DNA of 64,000 nucleotides, from positions 186,001-250,000 of the forward strand of contig NZ_CP118489.1 in NCBI RefSeq assembly GCF_051124815.1. The letters run 5' to 3'. Positions 17,189-25,769 of the stretch are shown piece by piece. Positions within the stretch are counted from its first letter, which is position 1; each line of letters starts with the position of its first letter. Position numbers and translations under genes: made by a program. The notes beneath the pieces are model-generated. The model did no database searches and was not told where the DNA came from. It saw nothing but the letters and a program-made list of their open reading frames with translations. The stretch comes from Azospirillum sp051124815 (GTDB lineage: Bacteria; Pseudomonadota; Alphaproteobacteria; Azospirillales; Azospirillaceae).

Positions 17189-18014
17189 GGTGGCGATCCC
17201 CCGTGCCGACTTCTCGCTGCGCCGGGTCGGCGCCATGGTGCTGCGATACTGGTACCTGCTGCGTGGGTCCTGGCCGCGCATCCTGGAACTGGCCTATTGG
17301 CCGACCATGCAGATGATCCTGTGGGGCTACATCAACCAGTTCATGGCCTCGACCAGCGGCGGCGGCAGCGGCTGGGTGGCGCAGGGCGCCGGCGTGCTGG
17401 TCAGCGCGGTGCTGCTGTGGGACGTGCTGTTCCGCGGCCAGCTCGGCGTCTCCATCTCCTTCCTGGAAGAGATGTGGTCGCGCAACCTCGGCCATCTGTT
17501 CGTCAGCCCCTTGCGGCCCGGCGAATGGGTGACGGCGCTGATGACCATGAGCCTGCTGCGCACCCTGATCGGCGTGCTGCCGGCGGCGGCGCTGGCGATT
17601 CCCTTCTTCGGCTATTCGGTCTTCGCGCTGGGCCTGCCGCTGGCCGCCTTCTTCGCCAACCTGATCGTGCTGGGCTGGTCGCTGGGTCTGCTGATCGTGG
17701 CGCTGATCCTGCGCTACGGCATGGGGGCGGAGGGGTTGGCCTGGATCGTCGTCTTCATGCTGGCTCCGGTCAGCGCCGTCTATTACCCGGTTTCGGTGCT
17801 GCCGGCCTGGCTGCAGCCGGTGGCGCTGGCCCTGCCGTCGGCTCATGTGTTCGAGGGCATGCGGGCGCTGGTGTTCGACGGCGTCCTGCGCTGGGACCAT
17901 CTGGCCTGGGCGGTCGGGCTGAACCTGGTCTACATGGCGGGCGGCATCGCGGTGTTCCTCTACGCCTTCCATCGGGCGCGCGTGCGCGGGGCCTTGCTGC
18001 AAACTGGTGAATAG
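17175..18014 (+). CDS. ABC-2 type transporter permease
   Basis: 279 residues with six predicted membrane segments, including LGLPLAAFFANLIVLGWSLG and VVFMLAPVSAVYYPVSVLPA. The latter is the ABC-2 signature region with the conserved PVSxLPxWL. GGGGAG lies 8 nt before the ATG at 17175, inside the end of the ATPase gene. It pairs with that ATPase as a two-component exporter like NodIJ. No nod genes are nearby, so a nodulation role is not implied. Confidence 0.88.
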   Translation: MQPNEVAIPRADFSLRRVGAMVLRYWYLLRGSWPRILELAYWPTMQMILWGYINQFMASTSGGGSGWVAQGAGVLVSAVLLWDVLFRGQLGVSISFLEEMWSRNLGHLFVSPLRPGEWVTALMTMSLLRTLIGVLPAAALAIPFFGYSVFALGLPLAAFFANLIVLGWSLGLLIVALILRYGMGAEGLAWIVVFMLAPVSAVYYPVSVLPAWLQPVALALPSAHVFEGMRALVFDGVLRWDHLAWAVGLNLVYMAGGIAVFLYAFHRARVRGALLQTGE

Positions 18015-18081
18015 CGGGCCGGCGAATAGCGGGTAGAGTGTCCTCCGCCCAATTCCGTCAGCGACACCGGAGACCGCAGCC

Positions 18082-18768
18082 ATGACCGCCCACACCCGCA
18101 GCCCCGACCTGTTCGACCGGCTCGTCGCCGAGGCGCGGCCGGACTGGTCGGCCTATGTCGACCACGCCTTCGTGCGCGGGATGGGCGACGGGACGCTGCC
18201 GCAGGCGTGCTTCCGGCATTATCTGGTGCAGGATTACCTGTTCCTGATCCATTTCGCCCGCGCCTATGCGCTCGCCATCTACAAGGGCCGCGACCTGCGC
18301 GAGATGCGGGCGTCTCTGCACGGCCTGAAGGCGATCCTCGACGTGGAGATGGACCTGCATGTCGGCCTGTGCGCCGGCTGGGGCCTGCCGGCCGCCGAGC
18401 TGGAACAGGCGGCGGAGGCCAAGGCGACGATGGCCTACACCCGCTATGTGCTGGAAACCGGCCTGCGCGGCGACCTGCTGGACCTGCATGTGGCGCTCAG
18501 CCCCTGCGTCATCGGCTATGCCGAGATCGGCCGCCGGCTGGCCGCGCTGCCCGGCGCGCTGGACGAGACCAATCCCTATCGCGTCTGGATCGCCGAATAT
18601 GCAGGCGAGGCCTATCAGGAGGTGGCGCAGGCGGCGCGGGAGAATCTCGACCGGCTGGCGGCGGACGGGATGACGGAGGCGCGCTTCCCCCGTCTGCTGA
18701 CCGTCTTCCGTCAGGCCTGCCGACTGGAAGCCGATTTCTGGGAAATGGGCATGACGCTGGCAGGCTGA
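18082..18768 (+). CDS. tenA: Aminopyrimidine aminohydrolase TenA (thiaminase II)
   Basis: 228 residues, the usual family size. It salvages the pyrimidine half of degraded thiamine by deaminating aminopyrimidine. The active-site nucleophile is Cys142 in LSPCVIGYAEIG, and the acid/base Glu is in the C-terminal LEADFWEMGM. The substrate-binding FRHYLVQDYLFL stretch is also conserved. No TPP riboswitch is visible in the 67 bp upstream. It is read in the same direction as the ABC exporter, but a shared transcript is uncertain. Confidence 0.93.
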   Translation: MTAHTRSPDLFDRLVAEARPDWSAYVDHAFVRGMGDGTLPQACFRHYLVQDYLFLIHFARAYALAIYKGRDLREMRASLHGLKAILDVEMDLHVGLCAGWGLPAAELEQAAEAKATMAYTRYVLETGLRGDLLDLHVALSPCVIGYAEIGRRLAALPGALDETNPYRVWIAEYAGEAYQEVAQAARENLDRLAADGMTEARFPRLLTVFRQACRLEADFWEMGMTLAG

Positions 18769-18772
18769 AGGT

Positions 18773-19141
18773 TCACCCCTGCTTGCCGGCCGCCGCCTTC
18801 TCGCGATCCACCACCTCAAGAATCCGCTGCAGCGCCTCGGTGGTCAGCGGAGAGTCCATGGTCAGGCCGTCGCCGAACTTGCGGAGGGCGCCGATGGCGC
18901 GGCGGCGGGCGATGAATTCGTCGTCGCCGGCCTCGAACGGTTCGACCACCGGACCCTTGTAATAGCTGCCGCGGAACCCCCACTGGCGCCGCCCGTCGGC
19001 GCGCCATTCGCTGCCGTCGGACAGGATCATGCAGCGCCCGCCCTCCTTGTAGCGTTCCACCGTCGCGATGGATTGCGGAATGGACTGGCCGCTGCGGATC
19101 GTCACGCGGTCGCCGACGCGGAAGCTGGCGGCAGTGAACAT
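18773..19141 (-). CDS. Conserved hypothetical protein
   Basis: 122 residues starting MFTAASFRVGDRVTIRSGQS. The N-terminal half looks like a small beta barrel (VGDRVTIRSG, IATVERYKEGGRCMILSDGS), and the C-terminal half is helical (EFIARRRAIGALRKFGDGLT). I do not recognise a named family. GGGAG precedes the ATG at 19141. It is convergent with tenA, whose stop lies only 4 nt from this gene's stop. Base composition matches its neighbours, so it is a real gene of unknown role. Confidence 0.75.
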   Translation of the reverse strand: MFTAASFRVGDRVTIRSGQSIPQSIATVERYKEGGRCMILSDGSEWRADGRRQWGFRGSYYKGPVVEPFEAGDDEFIARRRAIGALRKFGDGLTMDSPLTTEALQRILEVVDREKAAAGKQG

Positions 19142-19269
19142 GCTGTCTCCCTGAATGGCGCACGCCCCCCGATGGGGCCGGAGCGCCGCAAAAATCGCGA
19201 AGGCGCTGTTTTCCACCAGAAGCCCCGGCAAATCCAGCGCCTAATCCAGCACCAATTCCAATTCCCGAT

Positions 19270-20064
19270 TCAGCCGGCCTTCTCGGCAGACGGGGGCGGG
19301 CCAGCAGGAGCGGCCGCCTTCTTCGTCAGTTGGGCGATGTAGATCCGGGCCAGCGATTTCAGGATCGGCGGCATCGCCATCACCGCGTCCTCGAAGCTGC
19401 GCTTGTCGATGACCTCGCAGATGCCGCCGGCGACCGCCACGGCGGTGACGTCGGGCTGGCGCCCGGTCAGCAGATAGATCTCGCCGAACAGGCGGCCGGG
19501 CCCGAGCGTCGCGATGTCGTCGCCCAGCGTGCCGCGGCCGGGGCGAAGCGCGACGCGGCCGGACTGGATCAGGTAGGCGGCGTTCACCGGCTCGTTGGGG
19601 CCGAAGAAGACATGCCCCTCGCGGATCATCCGGCGGTCGACCACCTTCTGGAACGAGTTGGTGGAGCGGAAATCCACCGCATTGCCGTACCGCTCGACCG
19701 CCGGCAGGCCATAGTCGCGGCGGATGGCGGCGATCAGGCTCTGCAGCAGGAAGGACGCCAGCGGCGGACTGCGCTTCAGCAACCCCTGGAAGGCGTCCCG
19801 CGTCACCTCGACGCAGGACACTTCGGTCAGCGACCGCACGGTGGCGCTGCGCTCGCCATCGTCGATCAGCGCCATCTCGCCGACCACCGCCCCCTTGCCG
19901 ACGACGCTCAGCCGCCGGGTGCCGCCGTCCGGCAGGGTCAGCAGCACCTCCAGTTCGCCGGATTCGATCAGCCACGCCCGGTCGGCGCGCTCCCCCTGCC
20001 GCATCATCACGATGCCGGGGCCGATGGTGTAGCGCTTGGGACCGGCAGAGGCGGGTTGCGTCAT
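19270..20064 (-). CDS. Protein with two tandem cyclic-nucleotide-binding domains
   Basis: 264 residues with two consecutive cNMP folds and no DNA-binding domain. The first (about 12-125) has a good phosphate-binding cassette, VVGEMALIDDGERSATVRSL, with the Glu and Arg that contact cyclic nucleotide. The second (about 140-245) has LFGEIYLLTGRQPDVTAVAV, where the Arg-Ser-Ala core is altered. The C-terminus is Ala/Pro-rich and disordered. The output partner is unknown; it may be a stand-alone regulatory subunit. Confidence 0.82.
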   Translation of the reverse strand: MTQPASAGPKRYTIGPGIVMMRQGERADRAWLIESGELEVLLTLPDGGTRRLSVVGKGAVVGEMALIDDGERSATVRSLTEVSCVEVTRDAFQGLLKRSPPLASFLLQSLIAAIRRDYGLPAVERYGNAVDFRSTNSFQKVVDRRMIREGHVFFGPNEPVNAAYLIQSGRVALRPGRGTLGDDIATLGPGRLFGEIYLLTGRQPDVTAVAVAGGICEVIDKRSFEDAVMAMPPILKSLARIYIAQLTKKAAAPAGPPPSAEKAG

Positions 20065-20124
20065 GGATTGGCTCGGGACAGGCGGACGGTCATCGCCACA
20101 CTCTACCCCAAGGCCACGGAATCG

Positions 20125-20787
20125 TCAGCCGCCGGTCTTCATCACCCCGCCACGGTCGCGCGCCGGGCCGCCGCCCCCATTGCCGCCATGACCGAGAAAC
20201 TGGCGCAGGAAGGCGACGACCTCCGGCGAATCCCACTCCACCGCCCCTTCGACGCGGCCAAGCTCACGCCCCTCCGGATCGACCAGGATGGTGGTGGGCA
20301 GGCCGCGCAGCGTCAGCGTCTTCATCGATTGGGATCCAGGATCGAGGAATACCGCCAGATGCTCCACCCCCGTCTTCTTGTAGAAGGGCTCCACCGCCGT
20401 CCGGCCGCCGCGGTCCAGCGACAGCGCCACCACCTGGAAGGCGTCGCCGCCCAGCTGGCCCTGCAGGCGGTCGAGCGACGGCATTTCCTTCACGCAAGGC
20501 CCGCACCAGGTCGCCCACAGGTTCAGCAGGATCACCCGGTCCTTGAAATCGGCCAGATCGACCCGCCGCCCCACGGCATCGACGAAGGACAGCGCCGGCA
20601 TCGGCTTGGGCTCCGCCCCCTTGAACTTCTCCAGCTTGTCGGCGCCGGTGGAGGCGACCGGCGTAGCGGCATCCGCCGCGCCCAGCCGCACCACCTCGGG
20701 AGCGGCAGGCGCCGCACCGGCGCTCCACCACAGGCCGGCCCCGGCCATGCACACACAAACCGTTGCGACCGCCGCCAAAGTCCGCAT
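20125..20787 (-). CDS. tlpA: TlpA-family thiol:disulfide oxidoreductase
   Basis: 220 residues. An N-terminal signal anchor (about residues 1-26) leads into a periplasmic thioredoxin fold with the active site WCGPC at 94-98 and the cis-Pro in LRGLPTTILVD. In related alphaproteobacteria TlpA keeps copper-delivery and cytochrome oxidase thiols reduced. A longer open frame exists, but the ATG at 20787 has GAGGAAG upstream and gives the expected signal sequence. It is divergent from argH, 50 bp away. The C-terminal 20 residues are Gly-rich and unusual. Confidence 0.93.
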   Translation of the reverse strand: MRTLAAVATVCVCMAGAGLWWSAGAAPAAPEVVRLGAADAATPVASTGADKLEKFKGAEPKPMPALSFVDAVGRRVDLADFKDRVILLNLWATWCGPCVKEMPSLDRLQGQLGGDAFQVVALSLDRGGRTAVEPFYKKTGVEHLAVFLDPGSQSMKTLTLRGLPTTILVDPEGRELGRVEGAVEWDSPEVVAFLRQFLGHGGNGGGGPARDRGGVMKTGG

Positions 20788-20837
20788 ACTCACGCTTCCT
20801 CGCTCCCCTTCACCCGAATGCCCCGGTATACGTCCCC

Positions 20838-22255
<1,418 letters not shown>

Positions 22256-22259
<4 letters not shown>

Positions 22260-22450
22260 ACCGCAGTCTGACCCTGACCATCCTCGCCCTGACCGGCGCC
22301 CTGGCGCTGGCCGGCTGCGGCAAGAAGCCGAAATTCGTCGACAGCCCGGTTCCGGAAGGTCAGGTCGATCCCTTCCCGCGCACCTACCCCAACCCCTCTA
22401 TGGACCCGAAGCCCGGCAAGCCGGCCGGTTCCGGAGTCCAGTTCCCATGA
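22256..22450 (+). CDS. Small lipoprotein (LptM/YifL-like)
   Basis: 64 residues. It begins with GTG inside the argH stop region. The signal peptide ends in the lipobox LAGC (Cys20), followed by GKKPKFVDSPVPEGQ and a Pro-rich tail. A tiny lipoprotein between argH and lysA is a recurrent proteobacterial arrangement; some members (LptM) assist maturation of the LPS transporter LptD. The LptM role here is inference from position and size. Confidence 0.8.
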
Positions 22451-23742
22451 CCGCCCGCACCGGATCGCCGAATGGTTCCCCGATGAGCGTCTTCGCCTAC
22501 CGCAACGGCGTTCTGCACGCCGAATCCGTGTCGCTGGAGGATGTGGCGCGGGAGGTGGGCACCCCCTTCTACCTCTATTCCACCGCGGCGCTGGAATCGC
22601 ACTACAACGCCTATGCCGGCGCCTTCGCCGGCCAGGACGCCGGCGTCTGCTACGCGCTGAAGGCCAACTCCAACCTTGCCGTCATCCGCACCCTGTCCAG
22701 GCTCGGGGCCGGCGGCGACGTGGTGTCGGTGGGCGAGATGAAGCGGGCGCTGGCCGGCGGCATCCCGGCGGAGCGCATCGTCTTCTCCGGCGTCGGCAAG
22801 ACCCGCGACGACCTGCGCGCTGCCCTTGAAGCCGGCATCCACCAGATCAACGTCGAATCGGTGCCGGAGTTGGAGGCGCTGAGCGAAGTCGCCTCGTCCA
22901 TGGGCGTGGAGGCTCCCATCGCCTTCCGCGTCAACCCGGACGTCGACGCCAAGACCCACGCCAAGATCGCCACCGGCAAGAAAGAGAACAAGTTCGGCAT
23001 CGACTATGACCACGCGCGCGAGATCTACCGCCGCGCCGCGGCCCTGCCGGGCATCAAGCCGGTCGCCATCGCCGTCCATATCGGCTCGCAGCTGACCGAC
23101 CTCGCCCCCTTCCGGGCGGCTTACGAGCGGGTCGCGGCCCTGCTGCACCAGCTGCGCGAGGACGGGCACGACATCCAGCGCCTCGACCTCGGCGGCGGGC
23201 TCGGCATCACCTACAAGAACGAGGCGCCGCCCGATCTGGCCGATTATGCCGCGATGGTGCGCTCGATCACCGGCAATCTCGGCTGCCGCATCACGCTGGA
23301 GCCGGGCCGCTCGCTGGTCGGCAACGCCGGCATCCTGGTCAGCCGCGTCATCTATGTGAAGCAGGGGCTGCACCGCCGCTTCGCCATCGTCGACGCGGCA
23401 ATGAACGACCTGATCCGCCCGTCGCTGTACGACGCCTATCACGGCATCGTCCCGGTGGCGGAGCCGGCCGACGGCGCAGCACAGGAGCCCTACGACGTGG
23501 TTGGCCCGGTGTGCGAGAGCGGCGACACCTTCGCCGTGCAGCGCCCGCTGCCGCCGCTGGCCGACGACGACCTCGTCGCCTTCCTGTCGGCCGGCGCCTA
23601 TGGCGCGGTGATGGCCTCGACCTACAACAGCCGGCCGCTGGTGCCGGAGGTGCTGGTCAACGGCGACCGCTTCTCCGTCATCCGCCCCCGCCCGACGGTG
23701 GAGGAGATGCTGGCGGCCGAGCGCGTGCCCGACTGGCTGTAA
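22447..23742 (+). CDS. lysA: Diaminopimelate decarboxylase
   Basis: Last step of lysine synthesis, a PLP fold-III enzyme of 431 residues. The PLP lysine is Lys72 in YALKANSN. The phosphate-binding LGGGLGI and EPGRSLVGNAG are present. The substrate-side Cys is in GPVCESGDTF, and the C-terminal AYGAVMASTYNSRP is intact. The ATG at 22447 overlaps the lipoprotein stop (ATGA). A second in-frame ATG at 22483 before SVFAYRNG is possible and would remove a variable 12-residue extension. Confidence 0.97.
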   Translation: MTARTGSPNGSPMSVFAYRNGVLHAESVSLEDVAREVGTPFYLYSTAALESHYNAYAGAFAGQDAGVCYALKANSNLAVIRTLSRLGAGGDVVSVGEMKRALAGGIPAERIVFSGVGKTRDDLRAALEAGIHQINVESVPELEALSEVASSMGVEAPIAFRVNPDVDAKTHAKIATGKKENKFGIDYDHAREIYRRAAALPGIKPVAIAVHIGSQLTDLAPFRAAYERVAALLHQLREDGHDIQRLDLGGGLGITYKNEAPPDLADYAAMVRSITGNLGCRITLEPGRSLVGNAGILVSRVIYVKQGLHRRFAIVDAAMNDLIRPSLYDAYHGIVPVAEPADGAAQEPYDVVGPVCESGDTFAVQRPLPPLADDDLVAFLSAGAYGAVMASTYNSRPLVPEVLVNGDRFSVIRPRPTVEEMLAAERVPDWL

Positions 23743-23870
23743 AGTCAACGGCACGAAGGCGGCGCGAAGGGAGTATGCGGCTGGCCGCCGCGCCCGATGG
23801 CCCTAGGTCAGGCTCGACCGGTCCCCGCGATGGCGGCGGGCCGGTCCGTCCATGACAAGCAAGGGGAAAC

Positions 23871-24302
23871 ATGACCATGGCGATGCGGCAATCGGACGCC
23901 GAATGGCGCGGCGACCTGAAATCGGGCAGCGGCAAGATGCGGCTGGGCAGCGGCGCCTTCGAAGGCAGCTACTCCTTCCCGTCGCGGTTCGAGAACGGCC
24001 AGGGCACCAACCCTGAGGAGCTGATCGCGGCGGCGCATGCCGGCTGCTTCTCCATGGCGCTGTCGGCCGGGCTCTCGCAGGCCGGGCATGCGCCGACCCG
24101 TGTCCACACCACCGCCAAGGTGCATCTGGAGAAGGCCGGCGCCGGCTTCGCCATCAGCCGGATCGAGCTGGAGTGCGAGGCGGAAATCCCCGGCATCGAC
24201 GACGCCACCTTCCAGGAGCAGGCGAACGGCGCCAAGGCCAACTGCCCGGTGTCGAAGGCGCTGGCCGGCACCCAGATCAGCCTGACCGCCAAGCTGGTCT
24301 GA
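23871..24302 (+). CDS. OsmC family peroxiredoxin
   Basis: 143 residues. Reduces organic hydroperoxides through two cysteines, Cys59 in AAAHAGCFSMAL and Cys125 in AKANCPVSKAL. NPEELIAAAHAGCF is the OsmC signature. AAGGGGAAAC precedes the ATG at 23871. The sequence matches the OsmC rather than Ohr subgroup. It stands alone, with 128 bp separating it from lysA and a hairpin after it. Confidence 0.93.
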   Translation: MTMAMRQSDAEWRGDLKSGSGKMRLGSGAFEGSYSFPSRFENGQGTNPEELIAAAHAGCFSMALSAGLSQAGHAPTRVHTTAKVHLEKAGAGFAISRIELECEAEIPGIDDATFQEQANGAKANCPVSKALAGTQISLTAKLV

Positions 24303-24327
24303 GCAAGCTGGTCCGATCCACCCGACA

Positions 24328-24361
24328 GGCATGCGCCGCGCACCGCGGGGCGGCGCATGCC
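24328..24361 (+). terminator. Hairpin after the OsmC gene
   Basis: GGCATGCGCCG and CGGCGCATGCC form a perfect 11-bp stem with a 12-nt GC-rich loop, 25 bp after the stop codon. Only a short U-run follows. The remaining bases to 24552 contain an AT-richer patch (24362-24440), probably the promoter of the next operon. Confidence 0.7.
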
Positions 24362-24552
24362 ATGCGTAATTTTGCCTCCAACGATAATAATGAGGGCTGC
24401 CGACAGGCAATTCGCGGCAACGTCACAGATGTTACGCCTGCGTTGCTCGGCCGAAGGGCAGATTGACCCCGCCAGCCCCCACCACCCATAGTGCCGCGTT
24501 ACGCGCGCGGGAGCCAAATCTTCCGTCCGCCGACCCCATCGAACGACGGCCA

Positions 24553-25761
24553 ATGTTTTCCGCAGCCCTCCGCCTGCTCCATCCGATCCTGATTCTGCTT
24601 GCCCTCGCGCTTTCGCTTGTGGCAGTGCCGGCCGCTGCCGCCGCAACATCGGCCCCGGAACCGGTGGTGCTGGCGCTGGACGGCGAGTTCGGGCTGACCA
24701 ACAGCACCTCGGCCGAATCCATCGAGCGCGGGATCCTGACCGCCATCGACGACATCAACCGCGCCGGCGGTGTTCTGGGCGGGCGTCCGCTGACGCTGAT
24801 CAAGCGCGAACACCGCTCGATCTCCGCCCGCGGCATCAGGAACATCCGGGAACTGGCCACCATCCCCGATCTGGTCGCCGTCTTCGGCGGCCGGTTCAGC
24901 CCGGTGGTGATCGAGGAACTGCCGGTGCTGGAACAGACCCGCACCCTGTTCCTGGCCCCCTGGTCGTCGGCCGACGCCATCGTCGACAACGGAATGGAGC
25001 CCAACTACATCTTCCGCCTGTCGCTGCGCGACGGTCTGGCGATGCCCTTCCTGCTGAAGCGCGCCGCCGACCGCGGCCTGACCCGCGTCGGGCTCTTGCT
25101 GACCAACACCGCCTGGGGCCGCTCCAACCTGGAGGCGGCCAACCGCTACCTCGCCGGGCACAGGACGCCGGATCTGGTCGGCACCGCCTGGTACAACTGG
25201 CGTGACCGCAGCCTGATCGCCAAGTACCAGGCGCTGGCCGACGCCGGCGCCCAGGCGATCCTGCTGGTCGCCAACGACGACGAGGCCGCCGTGCTGGTGC
25301 GCGAGGTTGCCGCCCTGCCGCCGCAGCGGCGGCTGCCGATCCTCAGCCATTGGGGCGTCACCGGCGGGGATTTCGTCGGACAGGCCGGGCCGGCCCTGCA
25401 GGAGGTGGATTTCAGCGTGATCCAGACCTTCAGCCCCTTCCGCATCCCCAAGGAAAGGCTGGCTCCGGTGCTGGAGACCGCCGGGCGCCTGTTCGACATC
25501 CAGCGGCCGGAGGACATCGTGTCGCCGGTGGGCTTCCTGCACGCCTATGACCTGACCCGCATCCTGGCGCTCGCCATCGACCGCGCCGGCACCACCGACC
25601 GCGCCGCCGTGCGCGACGCGCTGGAACAGGTCGGCCCCTATCACGGGGTGACCCGCGACTACGACCGCCCCTTCGCCCCCGGCCGGCACGAGGCGCTGGG
25701 GCCGGGCGACCTGCTGATGGCCCGCTTCCGCACCGACGGCGTGCTGGTTCCGGTGGATTGA
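24553..25761 (+). CDS. Periplasmic ligand-binding protein (branched-chain amino acid type)
   Basis: 402 residues with a cleavable signal peptide (LALALSLVAVPAAAAA). The body is a type-I periplasmic fold: VVLALDGEFGLTNSTSAESI, IERGILTAIDDINRAGGVLGG (shortened to AIDDINRAGGVLGG) and VAVFGGRFSPVVIEELPVLE. The start at 24553 gives a normal signal sequence; the open frame extends 90 nt upstream without support. There are no permease or ATPase genes nearby. The next gene, 8 nt on, is a hybrid histidine kinase with a periplasmic domain, so this protein probably senses rather than transports a ligand. Confidence 0.85.
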   Translation: MFSAALRLLHPILILLALALSLVAVPAAAAATSAPEPVVLALDGEFGLTNSTSAESIERGILTAIDDINRAGGVLGGRPLTLIKREHRSISARGIRNIRELATIPDLVAVFGGRFSPVVIEELPVLEQTRTLFLAPWSSADAIVDNGMEPNYIFRLSLRDGLAMPFLLKRAADRGLTRVGLLLTNTAWGRSNLEAANRYLAGHRTPDLVGTAWYNWRDRSLIAKYQALADAGAQAILLVANDDEAAVLVREVAALPPQRRLPILSHWGVTGGDFVGQAGPALQEVDFSVIQTFSPFRIPKERLAPVLETAGRLFDIQRPEDIVSPVGFLHAYDLTRILALAIDRAGTTDRAAVRDALEQVGPYHGVTRDYDRPFAPGRHEALGPGDLLMARFRTDGVLVPVD

Positions 25762-25769
25762 GAACACGG

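Noticed and set aside
16337..18014. Nodulation factor exporter NodIJ
   Set aside because: The ABC-2 exporter resembles NodI/NodJ in family only; no nod genes or nod box are present, so a specific role is not claimed.
18015..18081. Thiamine pyrophosphate riboswitch ahead of tenA
   Set aside because: Only 67 bp are available and the conserved CUGAGA and related THI-box blocks are absent.
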